The notes below the pieces were generated by a model. It worked only from the letters and a program-made list of their open reading frames with translations. It was not told the DNA's origin and did not search any database. Source: Armatimonadota bacterium (GTDB taxonomy: Bacteria > Armatimonadota > SYMT01). Taken from it: a stretch of DNA of 14,455 nucleotides. This document shows, one piece after another, positions 1 through 7,150 of this stretch (within the stretch, counting starts at the first letter, position 1; every line of letters begins with the position of its first letter). A program made the position numbers and the translations under genes. Where the stretch lies: contig JAJFMS010000015.1 in NCBI GenBank assembly GCA_020696885.1, positions 1-14,455 of the forward strand, in the 5' to 3' direction.

Positions 1-1203
1 CCGCCCACGCAGCTCCTGGTGCGCGGCGACTGGCTGCGGCCCGGCGATCCGGTGGAGCCCGGCCTGCCGACCGTCCTGGCTCGCCCCGGCGACGGCTTTG
101 CGCTGCCCGCCCCGCCCCCGGGAGCCGCCACCACTGGCCGCCGCACCGCCTTCGCGCAGTGGGTGACCCGCCGGAACAACCCGCTCACCGCCCGCGTGAT
201 GGCCAACCGGGTCTGGTCGCAGCACTTCGGCGTGGGGATCGTGCCTTCCGTGGAGAACTTCGGCCGCTCCGGCACCCGCCCCACCCACCCGGCGCTACTG
301 GATTGGCTGGCGGTTAGCTTCGCTAGCGCCTCTGGCGGGGGAAATGGGGAAACGGGGAAACGGGGAAATGGGGAAATGGGAGCCTCCGGCGGAGGAAATG
401 GGGAAATGGGGAAACGGGGGAATGGGGCTTCCATTACCTCATCACCTCATTCCCCCATTTCCTCCCCCGAGGGCCTGGATTGGCGGGTCAAGGCGCTGCA
501 CCGGCTCATCGTGACTTCGGCGGCTTACCGGCAGTCGTCGGCGCTTCCGGGGGCTGTGCGGGGTAAGAAGGCCGCCGATCCGCAGGTCGTCGATCCGGAA
601 AATCGTCTCCTGTGGCGGCAGCGCTCCCGGCGGCTGGAGGCGGAGGCGGTCCGAGATGGCATTCTGGCAGTGAGCGGGATGCTGGATCCCACCCTGTTTG
701 GGGAGCCGGTGGGCACGGACACCCGCGGCACCGGTGAGATCGTGCCGGCGGGGGAGGAGGGGAAGGGGCGCCGCTCCCTCTACTTGCTCGTCCGCCGCTC
801 CATGCCGGTGCACCTGCTGAACGCGTTCGACGCGCCGGTGATGGAGACCAACTGCATCCGCCGCAGCCCCTCGGCCACCGCCACGCAGGCGCTCGCGATG
901 TTGAACAGCACGTTCACCACCGCGCAGGCCCGGCACTTCGCCAAGCGGGTCCTCCGGGAGGCGCCGCCCGCTAGCGGCTCGTCTGTTCCTGCGGACCCGC
1001 GCACTATCGACCTCGCCTATGTGCTCGCGCTCTCTCGGCCGCCCACCGCCGCGGAACGCACTGCAACGACGGACTTCGTGCGAGCGCAGTCGCTGCGCTA
1101 CGCGACGCAGCCCGGCGCGAAGCCGGAGGCGGCCCTGGAGAGCGCCTACGCGGACCTCTGCCAGGCGCTGCTGGCGGCGAACGAATTTGTCTACCTGGAT
1201 TGA
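1..1203 (+). CDS. DUF1549/DUF1553 (PSD1) protein, 3' part only
   Basis: The reading frame is already open at base 1, so the N-terminal cytochrome-like and DUF1549 parts lie upstream of the window and what remains is the DUF1553 (PSD1) domain. It opens with the family hallmark LLVRGDWLRPGDPVEPG, followed by RNNPLTARVMANRVW (about 172-216), a GIVPSVENFG stretch, VKALHRLIVTSAAYRQSS (about 487-540) and the C-terminal FDAPVMETNCIRR and QALAMLNSTF motifs (about 826-915). These secreted proteins are abundant in Planctomycetota and related phyla and are almost always paired with a DUF1501 protein, as here; their biochemical role is not established. The DUF1501 start follows 24 bases after the TGA, indicating one operon. 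Odd: a low-complexity stretch at 331-468 is inserted in frame between LLDWLAVSF and LDWRVKALHRL, motifs normally joined by a short linker. Family assignment is firm, function unknown. Confidence 0.9.
   Translation, partial: PPTQLLVRGDWLRPGDPVEPGLPTVLARPGDGFALPAPPPGAATTGRRTAFAQWVTRRNNPLTARVMANRVWSQHFGVGIVPSVENFGRSGTRPTHPALLDWLAVSFASASGGGNGETGKRGNGEMGASGGGNGEMGKRGNGASITSSPHSPISSPEGLDWRVKALHRLIVTSAAYRQSSALPGAVRGKKAADPQVVDPENRLLWRQRSRRLEAEAVRDGILAVSGMLDPTLFGEPVGTDTRGTGEIVPAGEEGKGRRSLYLLVRRSMPVHLLNAFDAPVMETNCIRRSPSATATQALAMLNSTFTTAQARHFAKRVLREAPPASGSSVPADPRTIDLAYVLALSRPPTAAERTATTDFVRAQSLRYATQPGAKPEAALESAYADLCQALLAANEFVYLD
331..468 (+). repeat. G-rich low-complexity repeat inserted in frame in the PSD1 gene
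   Basis: The coding strand switches abruptly to iterated GGGGAAATGG and GGGGAAACGG units (about 336-427), followed by a C-rich part containing ATTCCCCC and CCCATTTCC. The right part is the approximate reverse complement of the left: GGGGGAATG at 416-424 pairs exactly with CATTCCCCC at 448-456, giving a 9-bp stem with a 23-base loop. The insert translates as Gly/Asn/Glu/Lys/Met-rich repeats and then Ser/Pro/His-rich sequence, unlike the flanking domain, and it keeps the frame open. It looks like a member of a dispersed short intergenic repeat class that landed in a surface linker of the protein. Confidence 0.8.
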
Positions 1204-1227
1204 TCGGACGAGAGTGAGAACAGCCTG

Positions 1228-2664
1228 ATGGACTTCGACGCCCTGCACCGTGAGCGGCTCCTCCGCCTGATCTCCCGCCGCGAGCTCTTCTCCCGCCTCG
1301 GCAGCGGCGCCGGCGCGCTGGCGCTGGCCTCGCTCCTGCAAGAGCAGGCTGCCGCCGCCGTTCCCGCCCGGAAGCCGTACGACGTGCTGCCGCGCTCGCC
1401 GCACTTCCAGCCGAAGGCGAAGCGGGTGCTCTACCTGTTCCAGAACGGCGGCCCGAGCCAGGTGGACTTGTTCGACCCGAAGCCGGACCTCAGCCGCCAG
1501 GATGGGCAGAAGCCAGGCGAGGGGTTCGTGAACGACGTGGACCCCAAGAAGACCGGCACGTGGCTGGGCAGCCCGTTCAAGTTCAGCAAGCACGGCCAGT
1601 CCGGCCTGGAGCTATCCGAGCTGCTGCCGGAGCTGGCGAAGCACGCGGACGAGATCGCCGTGGTGCGCTCGATGGTTTCCGAGCACGAGAACCACGAGCA
1701 GGCGTGCTGCCACATGCACTCCGGGACGCCGGTGGCGGGCCGCCCGACTATCGGCTCCTGGGTCACCTACGGCCTCGGCTCGGTGAACCAGAACCTCCCG
1801 GCCTACGTGGCCATCCTCAACCCGGATGGGCTGCCGGTGGACGGGGCGCGGAACTGGTCCAGCGGCTGGATGCCCCCGATCTACCAGGGCATGCCGGTGC
1901 GGGCCACCGACAAGACACCGATCCTGAACCTGGAGACCCGCGTGCCGCAGGAGGCCGCCGACGCGCGGCTCCGGTTCCTGCAAACGCTCAACCGCGAGCA
2001 CCAGAAGGCGCGCCCGGACAACCTGGAGCTGGAGGCGCGGATCGCCAACTTCGAACTGGCGGCCCGGATGCAGCTCGCCGCCACGGACGCGCTGGACCTC
2101 ACCAAAGAGACGGCCGGCACAAAGTCGATGTACGGGATGGACGGCGGCGAGACCGTAACGTACGGCCGGCAGCTCCTCATGGCGCGCCGGCTGCTGGAGC
2201 GCGGGGTGCGGTTCGTGCAGGTGATGATGGCCGGGCAGCCGTGGGATACCCATTCCAATAACTCCGGCCAGCTCCGCTCCCTCTGCAAGTCGACGGATCT
2301 CCCGGTCCACGGTCTCCTCACCGACCTGCGCCAGCGCGGGTTGCTGGAAGATACGATCGTGATCTGGACCGGGGAGTTCGGCCGCACGCCGTTTGCGGAG
2401 GGGAAGGACGGCCGCGATCACCACAAGCGCGGCTTCAGCCTCTGGGTAACCGGCGGAGGCATCAAGGGCGGCGTGGCTCACGGGGCCACGGACGAGTTCG
2501 GCTACCGCGCGGTGCAAGACATCACGACGGTGGCGGACTTCCACGCCACGATCCTGCACCAACTGGGGATCGACTTCGACCGGCTCACCTTCCACCACGA
2601 CACCCGCGACGAGAAGCTCACCGACGTCCATCCCGCCCAGATTATCCGCCCGATCCTCGCCTGA
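1228..2664 (+). CDS. DUF1501 family exported protein
   Basis: A 478-residue protein, a normal full length for DUF1501. The N-terminus carries a twin-arginine export signal: SRRELF at about residues 16-21, then a Gly/Ala/Leu-rich hydrophobic stretch ending in AAAAVPA near 46. DUF1501 proteins belong to the alkaline phosphatase/sulfatase-like superfamily. Visible landmarks are NGGPSQVDLFDPKP (about 73-86), the His/Cys-rich HENHEQACCHMHSG (153-166), GEFGRTP (382-388) and GRDHH (395-399), where Asp and His residues are the likely metal-site remnants. The start ATG at 1228 is the first one compatible with the Tat signal; no strong Shine-Dalgarno sequence precedes it, which fits translation coupled to the PSD1 gene ending 24 bases before. 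A perfect terminator follows the stop directly. Pairing with PSD1 is the classic arrangement; substrate unknown. Confidence 0.92.
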   Translation: MDFDALHRERLLRLISRRELFSRLGSGAGALALASLLQEQAAAAVPARKPYDVLPRSPHFQPKAKRVLYLFQNGGPSQVDLFDPKPDLSRQDGQKPGEGFVNDVDPKKTGTWLGSPFKFSKHGQSGLELSELLPELAKHADEIAVVRSMVSEHENHEQACCHMHSGTPVAGRPTIGSWVTYGLGSVNQNLPAYVAILNPDGLPVDGARNWSSGWMPPIYQGMPVRATDKTPILNLETRVPQEAADARLRFLQTLNREHQKARPDNLELEARIANFELAARMQLAATDALDLTKETAGTKSMYGMDGGETVTYGRQLLMARRLLERGVRFVQVMMAGQPWDTHSNNSGQLRSLCKSTDLPVHGLLTDLRQRGLLEDTIVIWTGEFGRTPFAEGKDGRDHHKRGFSLWVTGGGIKGGVAHGATDEFGYRAVQDITTVADFHATILHQLGIDFDRLTFHHDTRDEKLTDVHPAQIIRPILA

Positions 2665-2689
2665 CCGCTACGGGGGCCGTAGCGGTTTT
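2665..2689 (+). terminator. intrinsic terminator of the PSD1-DUF1501 operon
   Basis: CCGCTACGG (2665-2673), a GGG loop, and CCGTAGCGG (2677-2685) form a perfect 9-bp GC-rich stem followed by TTTT. The stem begins at the first base after the DUF1501 stop codon. Confidence 0.85.
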
Positions 2690-2754
2690 GCGATCGAAAT
2701 CGGTCAGGGTGGGTAGACTGTGCTCGTGTCGCCCGGCAGGGAAAGGAGACGAGT

Positions 2755-2982
2755 ATGAACGAGGACATTGCCGGCACCCAGGCTGCCGCTACTCGGACGG
2801 ATTACGCCACCTGTGCGGAGTGCGGGCTCGTGTTTCTTCGGCGTGCTGCCCGGCCCGTCGAAGCCAGCCCGATCGATGGCAGCCTCTCCGAATTCACGGA
2901 GATCTGTCCGGACTGCGAGGCCCTGGACAGCCAGGGAGAGCGCGTGCTCACCACGGACCCGGGAGGCTTTGGACAGGACTAA
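2755..2982 (+). CDS. small four-cysteine zinc-ribbon-like protein
   Basis: A 75-residue protein with two cysteine pairs, CAEC at residues 20-23 and CPDC at 51-54, spaced about 27 residues apart, as expected of a small zinc ribbon. It is acidic overall and lacks a signal peptide or membrane segment, so it is probably cytoplasmic. The start is well supported: AAAGGAGA at 2742-2749 leaves six bases before the ATG at 2755. The gene stands alone, downstream of the DUF1501 terminator, so it should have its own promoter in 2690-2740, though I could not identify one with confidence. The last codons and the TAA stop lie inside a copy of the GGACAGGA intergenic repeat, so the C-terminal FGQD may have been acquired when the repeat inserted. 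No specific family is recognised; zinc binding is inferred from the cysteine spacing. Confidence 0.7.
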   Translation: MNEDIAGTQAAATRTDYATCAECGLVFLRRAARPVEASPIDGSLSEFTEICPDCEALDSQGERVLTTDPGGFGQD

Positions 2983-2988
2983 CGGGAT
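2968..2988 (+). repeat. GGACAGGA repeat, copy 1
   Basis: TTTGGACAGGACTAACGGG and the two following bases match the two longer copies at 11694-11727 and 11784-11817. This copy is truncated after GGGAT. It overlaps the end of the zinc-ribbon gene and contains its TAA stop (2980-2982). Confidence 0.75.
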
Positions 2989-3067
2989 CGTAGCACCCAG
3001 GGTCGGGCCGGCCGCGCCCCGATGTCCTGATGGCTCCTGAACTCCCCAGAGGTGTGCTTCCGGTTGA

Positions 3068-3154
3068 TTGACAGGAATCCCGCTGTCAGGCGTGCGAACG
3101 ATGATCCTGCGCTTGCCTTACTAAAGACCGGCCTGACAGCCGGACTCCTGTCAA
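3068..3154. repeat. long inverted repeat with nested GACAG/CTGTC dyads
   Basis: The 25-base arm at 3068-3092 (begins TTGACAGGAATCCC) and the arm at 3130-3154 (ends GACTCCTGTCAA) are reverse complements at 22 of 25 positions, separated by 37 bases. Each arm also contains its own small dyad: GACAG, eight bases, CTGTC. No flanking target-site duplication was recognised, so a mobile (MITE-like) origin is possible but unproven. Confidence 0.7.
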
Positions 3155-3339
3155 ACTGGCGGTTGGTAGGCAGAAGAACGATAGCGGATTTCGTCCATCG
3201 CCGGTGACCGCCCGGTCATCGCGAACTCCGCGACCATCGTGCCCAAAATGCCGGATGCCGAGCGGGCGCTGCTGGAGTCTGGTGCCTCGGGCCGTTACAA
3301 GTAAGGTGTAAAAGCAACCGACAAGAGGTAGTAAGCCCG

Positions 3340-3361
3340 ATGTCGGAGAACTTGCCGACAT
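3340..3361. promoter_or_regulatory. 7-bp dyad upstream of the small membrane protein gene
   Basis: ATGTCGG (3340-3346) and CCGACAT (3355-3361) are perfect reverse complements around an 8-base spacer, ending 26 bases before the ATG at 3388. The position fits an operator or a leader hairpin; no binding protein can be named. Confidence 0.3.
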
Positions 3362-3387
3362 TCCGTGGTTAGTCGCAGTTACTGATC

Positions 3388-3681
3388 ATGTCGTTCGCTG
3401 GCCGCGCCACCGGGTCTTCCCGCTATGACCCCGATGGGGATCCCATCGGTGAGCCGCCGGGTGTGCCGCGCCTGCACGAATACCGCGTCACCCCGTATTC
3501 GCGCCGCGCCGAGCAGCGGGCACGGGTGATCCGGACCACGATCTACGCGCTCTGTTTCGTCTCGGGCGTTGCGGCGGGGCTCGGCACGGCACACATCCTC
3601 CGCCCGCAGCCTGCTGCAAGCGCCGCTCCGGTTACCGCGGTCGCCGAGCAGCCGGTGGTGACGATCCGCAGCCTCCGCTAA
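3388..3681 (+). CDS. small single-pass membrane protein, unknown function
   Basis: A 97-residue protein with a Pro/Asp/Gly-rich N-terminus, a basic stretch (RRAEQRARVIR, about 39-49) and one hydrophobic helix at about residues 51-71 (TIYALCFVSGVAAGLGTAHIL), then a short Ala/Pro/Val-rich tail. The positive charges before the helix suggest that the N-terminal half is cytoplasmic and the tail outside. Codons show a strong third-position G/C preference like the large genes nearby, supporting a real gene, but no clear Shine-Dalgarno sequence precedes the ATG. It converges on the PrpD-family gene with only three bases between the stop codons. No family recognised. Confidence 0.6.
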   Translation: MSFAGRATGSSRYDPDGDPIGEPPGVPRLHEYRVTPYSRRAEQRARVIRTTIYALCFVSGVAAGLGTAHILRPQPAASAAPVTAVAEQPVVTIRSLR

Positions 3682-3684
3682 CGA

Positions 3685-5052
3685 TCAACTCGCGCCTTGC
3701 GGCACCGTCGTCGCGGCGAGCAGGGCGCCCGGGTCCTGCGTCTCGAGCGTCCAGACCCGCTGGATCAACTCATTCACCTGCGCCTCTGGCAATTGGAGGC
3801 CCGCCAGCGAGCGGAACTTCGCGATCACCTCGTCATCGGTCATCGGGTTGTGGTCGTGGCCCCGGGGGAAGGTGACCTCGCACTCCAGCACGCGGCCGTC
3901 CGCCAGCGTCACCTCCAGCCGGTTCGGGATCCCTTCCGGGTAGCGGGTGGTGAGCGCGGGGTCTCGCAGGATGGTGATCCGGTCCATCAGGGCGCGGACA
4001 TCGTCGCGGGCGATCCGCTCGTCGGTGAACTGCCCGAGGCCCACCTCGCCATCCAGCAGCGCCACCGCCACGCAGTAGGGCATGCTGTGGTCCGCGGTCT
4101 CGCGGCTGGTAGGGCGCCACTTCTCCACCTCGCTGCCGATGATGTCTACCGCGGCATCGAAGCTGAAGATCCGAAGCGCCTGGATCTGCGACGGGTCGCC
4201 GATCTGCCCGCGGAGCTGCAGCGCCGCGTCGATCGCGCTCTGCGAGTGGTACTCCGCCGGCCAGAACTTGATGGAGGTCCGCGTGATCATGGAGGGCGGA
4301 CCCCAGTTCTCGATGTCCAGCTCCAGCGGTCCGGAGACCTGCTGGCAGAACCCCATTGGCCCCTCGAAGATCTCGTCCGGGCCGGTCAGCCCCTCGGCGG
4401 CCAGGACGGCCGCGAAGACGCCCTGGCGGGCCGCGTTCGCGAAGGCGCAGCCCTTCCACATCGAGAGCTGGCCCACACGGGTCTGCCGCATGGCCGCGGC
4501 GTTGACCCCGGCGATGTTGACGGCGTGCTCCAGGCGGTCCACGTCCAGCCCCAGCAGCAGCCCGGCCCCCAGCGCGGACGAGAAGCAGCCGTAGGTGACG
4601 TGGTCCCAGCCCCGCGCCCGGATGCTCACCGAATCGCACATCCGGCACTGGATTTCATAGGCCAGCGCGATGGCGGCGATCAGCTCTCGCCCACCGCTCC
4701 CCGCGATCTGCGCGGCGGCCAGGCATGGGGGGATGTTGTCGCTGGGGTGGGCCGGCTCCAGCGAGAGGTAGGTGTCGTTGTAGTCCAGGTACCGGACCAT
4801 CGCGCCGTTGGCGAACGCGGCCAGCATCGGCACCGCCTGATGGCCGGTGCCGAAGACGGCGGCGCCCGGCTGGGAGCTGCTGGTATGGGCCACGCGGCGC
4901 ACGATGCCGGCCACCTCGGAGTCGTACGCGCCGTAGGCGCACCCGAAGGAGTCGAGCACCCGCCGCTTGACCTCGTGGACCGTGGCCGGCGCCAGCCGGT
5001 CGAACGTCACCCCCGCCGCATACTCCGCCAGCCGCCGCGCCAGGTTTGCCAT
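3685..5052 (-). CDS. MmgE/PrpD family protein (2-methylcitrate dehydratase-like)
   Basis: A 455-residue protein of normal length for the MmgE/PrpD fold. Family landmarks seen: an N-terminal helical domain with DSFGCAYGAY (34-43), the active-site loop YLDYNDTY followed by HPSDNIPP (88-109), KFWPAEYHSQSAID (262-275), and RETADHSMPY (317-326). The fold includes 2-methylcitrate dehydratase, cis-aconitate decarboxylase and iminodisuccinate epimerase, so the exact substrate cannot be read from the sequence. No methylcitrate synthase or methylisocitrate lyase is nearby, which argues against a standard propionate pathway. It lies 148 bases downstream of a sugar-type ABC permease on the same strand and may be cotranscribed, implying a role in using an imported organic acid or sugar acid; that is inference. 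AGAGGGCGAG just upstream supplies a ribosome-binding site for the ATG at 5052. Confidence 0.88.
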   Translation of the reverse strand: MANLARRLAEYAAGVTFDRLAPATVHEVKRRVLDSFGCAYGAYDSEVAGIVRRVAHTSSSQPGAAVFGTGHQAVPMLAAFANGAMVRYLDYNDTYLSLEPAHPSDNIPPCLAAAQIAGSGGRELIAAIALAYEIQCRMCDSVSIRARGWDHVTYGCFSSALGAGLLLGLDVDRLEHAVNIAGVNAAAMRQTRVGQLSMWKGCAFANAARQGVFAAVLAAEGLTGPDEIFEGPMGFCQQVSGPLELDIENWGPPSMITRTSIKFWPAEYHSQSAIDAALQLRGQIGDPSQIQALRIFSFDAAVDIIGSEVEKWRPTSRETADHSMPYCVAVALLDGEVGLGQFTDERIARDDVRALMDRITILRDPALTTRYPEGIPNRLEVTLADGRVLECEVTFPRGHDHNPMTDDEVIAKFRSLAGLQLPEAQVNELIQRVWTLETQDPGALLAATTVPQGAS

Positions 5053-5080
5053 CTCGCCCTCTTCTCGTGTTTCTTACCGG

Positions 5081-5134
5081 AGCCGGAGTATTGGAGTGGT
5101 GGAGTCCTGGAGTATTGGGCACCGGGCTCCGGCT
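5081..5134. repeat. GGAGT octamer ladder inside an inverted repeat
   Basis: Four tandem octamers start at 5085, 5093, 5101 and 5109: GGAGTATT, GGAGTGGT, GGAGTCCT, GGAGTATT, i.e. GGAGTNNT with an exact period of 8. They are bracketed by AGCCGGAG (5081-5088) and its reverse complement CTCCGGCT (5127-5134). The element occupies part of the 148 bases between the permease and PrpD genes. Translated, it resembles the low-complexity VLEYWS repeats that recur between genes of various high-GC bacteria (recalled, not searched). Confidence 0.65.
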
Positions 5135-5200
5135 GCTACTCGCGGCTACCACTACTGGTTCGGGGTGGGTGGGGAACTTCCTGTTGCCGCGTTCCTGACT

Positions 5201-6226
5201 TCAGCGGCGGCGCTGGAGCACCACGGCGAAGACGATCACGATGCCCTTCAGGATCATCTGGTACTCGGAGGGGAAGTTCCGCAGGCCGAGGATGTTGTCC
5301 ATGATCGAGAGGATCAGCGCACCCACCATCGTGCCGAGCACGGTTCCGGTGCCGCCGGCCAGCGAGGTGCCGCCGATCACCACCGCGGCGATGGCGTTGA
5401 GCTCGTAGCCGGAGCCGTCGATGTGGCTGCCCTGGTTGACGAGCGCCGCGTGGAGGAGGGCGGCCAGGCCGGACAGCAGCCCCGAGATGCCGAAGACGAT
5501 GACCTTGACCCGGTTGACGGCGATGCCGCAGAGGCGGGCCGCGGCCTCGTTGCTGCCCACCGCGTAGATGTGCCGGCCGAAGGTGCTTTGCTGGAGCATC
5601 CACGCCGCCAGGGCGCCGACGCCGACGAAGTAGAGGATCTGGACCGGCATCCCGAGCCCCGGCAGGGGCAGCTCGCCGGCGAACAGGGACTTGAAGCCCG
5701 GCGGCGCCTTGCCGGGCCCGTACGCCAGCGGCACCGCGTAGCCGTGCGCCCAGAGGGAGGCCGCGCCGCGCGCCGCGCTGAGCATGGCCAGAGTGGTGAT
5801 GAACGACTGGATGCGCAGCCCGGTGGTGATGAGCCCGTTGGCGAGCCCGACGAGCGCGCCCAGACCCAGCACCAGCAGCACCGTGCCGCCAACACCGAAG
5901 CCCAGCTTCATCAGGCCGGTAGCGGCGGCAACCGCGCAGAGGGCCAGCACCGCACCGACGGAGAGGTCGATCCCGCCGGTGAGGATCACCAGCGTCATCC
6001 CGATGGCGATGATCCCGTTCTCCGAGGCGAAGCGGAGCACGTTCAGCAGGTTCTCCGGCCCGAGGAAGATGTTCTCCCCCTTCCGGTTGATGGGAGACTG
6101 AATCGCGGAGATCGCGAAGATGGCGATCAGCCCGAACAGGCTCTGGAAGCGCAGCAAGAAGGCGCCCAGGCGTACGGCCGGGTGCTTCTGCGCGGGGGAG
6201 GTGCTGGTGGTTGGGTCCTGCGGCAT
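5201..6226 (-). CDS. RbsC/XylH-type sugar ABC transporter permease
   Basis: A 341-residue polytopic membrane protein matching the BPD_transp_2 (ribose/xylose/galactose) permease family in length and motifs: GMTLVILTGGIDLSVGAVLAL (split here as GMTLVILTGG, 77-84 region, and IDLSVGAVLAL, 86-96), GLANGLITTGLRIQSFITTLA (core 127-147), the cytoplasmic loop GRHIYAVGSNEAAARLCGI (217-235) that contacts the ATPase, and GGTSLAGGTGTVLGT (285-299). It should work with a periplasmic sugar-binding protein and a duplicated ATPase (RbsA-type), but neither is present in the window: the gene upstream on the other side is transcribed divergently. It is therefore an orphan permease here. Start at 6226 is the only good ATG, though without a clear Shine-Dalgarno sequence. 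The PrpD-family gene follows on the same strand after a short repeat. Confidence 0.92.
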   Translation of the reverse strand: MPQDPTTSTSPAQKHPAVRLGAFLLRFQSLFGLIAIFAISAIQSPINRKGENIFLGPENLLNVLRFASENGIIAIGMTLVILTGGIDLSVGAVLALCAVAAATGLMKLGFGVGGTVLLVLGLGALVGLANGLITTGLRIQSFITTLAMLSAARGAASLWAHGYAVPLAYGPGKAPPGFKSLFAGELPLPGLGMPVQILYFVGVGALAAWMLQQSTFGRHIYAVGSNEAAARLCGIAVNRVKVIVFGISGLLSGLAALLHAALVNQGSHIDGSGYELNAIAAVVIGGTSLAGGTGTVLGTMVGALILSIMDNILGLRNFPSEYQMILKGIVIVFAVVLQRRR

Positions 6227-6415
6227 CGAAGGACTAAGCGCGGCGGAAGGTCAGAGACGACGGTTAGAATTGTGGCCCAATCAAGCGCACTCGTCCACCC
6301 CCGGAAGCGCGGGCCAGCATTCCAGAAGGCACGATGGATCCGGCGTGACACGGGAGCTCCGATGGGAGTCATGGGGATCGAGACCCCTGGCTTTCTCGCC
6401 CGCTCGGAGACCGCG

Positions 6416-7150
6416 ATGTTGCGACTGCTGTGGCTTTGCGTTGTTCTGCTCGTCCTCACCGGAGCCCGCCCGGCGCTGGCAAAGGCGGCCTATGTCCCGA
6501 TGGACGAGAAGGTCGCGGCCTGCGACCTGATTGCGCAGGTCCGCGTGGGCTCGATCCGTTGGAAGGGTTTCCCATCGCTGAGCAGGTATCGCTTCGTCGC
6601 TCGAGCTCGCGTCATTCGCGCCTACAAGGGCGAGCCGGGCCGAGAGATCGAGATCGAGTTCGACAATGGCTATGTCTGCCCGAACGTCTACTACACACCT
6701 GGCGAGGAGTGCGTTGCTTTTCTGGCTCGCGAGCCGGGAGGCCGCTATTCGACGTTCAACACCTATTACGGGAAGTATCCGGTAAACGGCAAGACACTGG
6801 CGGAGATGAAGCCTTATCTGGCTCCCGGCAGGCTCGAGGCGGCGGAACTCCAGGGCGACAACCCCCCGCAGCCGCTCCGGGGTCTGGTCCCGATCTTCGT
6901 GGGGGTGGTGGGGCCGCTGCTTGCGCTGCAGCTCGCCCGGAGGCGAGGAGACCGGCTGACGCGTGGTAGGTTATTGTTTTCAAGTATGCGGTGGGCGGGT
7001 TGCTGCAGTCTGCTGACCTATCCCGCGCTGGGGGACACGTTCTATCCGTTGGAGAGCCTGCCTTACGTGATGGCCGGAGCGTTGGTGGCGGCGGGAGTGC
7101 TGATCTGGGTGTATCGCCCGAGACGTGGACCGATTCTGGCGGCAGAGTAA
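6416..7150 (+). CDS. secreted membrane-anchored protein of unknown function (TIMP/netrin-like fold suspected)
   Basis: A 244-residue protein. Residues 1-22 form a Sec signal peptide (MLRLLWLCVVLLVL, cleavage near ALA-KA). Residues about 30-125 form a beta-rich domain with ACDLIAQVRVGSIRW, RARVIRAYKGE, EFDNGYVCP, GEECVAFLARE and FNTYYGKYPV; this order resembles small OB-like domains of the TIMP/netrin type, a weak resemblance judged by eye. Cysteines at 36, 88 and 99 could give one disulfide. After a linker come hydrophobic segments at about 156-174 and 216-233, then a basic end, so the C-terminal part is membrane embedded with the domain outside. GGAGA at 6406-6410, five bases before the ATG at 6416, decides the start over the in-frame ATG at 6362. 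The frame is open far upstream, antisense to the permease, which is a GC-composition effect. The TAA stop lies at the start of a composite repeat. Confidence 0.7.
   Translation: MLRLLWLCVVLLVLTGARPALAKAAYVPMDEKVAACDLIAQVRVGSIRWKGFPSLSRYRFVARARVIRAYKGEPGREIEIEFDNGYVCPNVYYTPGEECVAFLAREPGGRYSTFNTYYGKYPVNGKTLAEMKPYLAPGRLEAAELQGDNPPQPLRGLVPIFVGVVGPLLALQLARRRGDRLTRGRLLFSSMRWAGCCSLLTYPALGDTFYPLESLPYVMAGALVAAGVLIWVYRPRRGPILAAE

Larger units (their letters stand above)
2983..3387. other. 405-base gene-free region with inverted repeats
   Basis: No convincing gene was found here. The region contains the long inverted repeat at 3068-3154, a weaker 8-bp inverted repeat (GGTGACCG 3203-3210 with CGGTCATC 3213-3220, one mismatch), and a 7-bp dyad just upstream of the next gene (3340-3361). 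A short open plus-strand frame from about 3185 to a TAA at about 3302 translates to roughly 39 residues ending in ESGASGRYK; it has no good start or ribosome-binding site, so it could be a decayed gene end or chance. Confidence 0.5.

Noticed and set aside
1612..2631. Long minus-strand frame opposite the DUF1501 gene
   Set aside because: Arg/Val/His-rich antisense translation; the plus-strand protein is unambiguous.
3086..3361. Minus-strand frame of 91 codons in the gene-free region
   Set aside because: It spans the long inverted repeat, has no recognisable motif or ribosome-binding site, and is probably chance.
3697..5304. Plus-strand open frame of about 535 codons opposite the PrpD-family gene
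   Set aside because: It is a shadow of high-GC third positions; the minus-strand frame has all MmgE/PrpD motifs.
4967..6415. Very long plus-strand open frame running through the permease region into the secreted protein gene
   Set aside because: It is antisense to a clear ABC permease and its translation is His/Gln/Arg/Gly-rich without any family resemblance; only the part from 6416 has a signal peptide and a ribosome-binding site.
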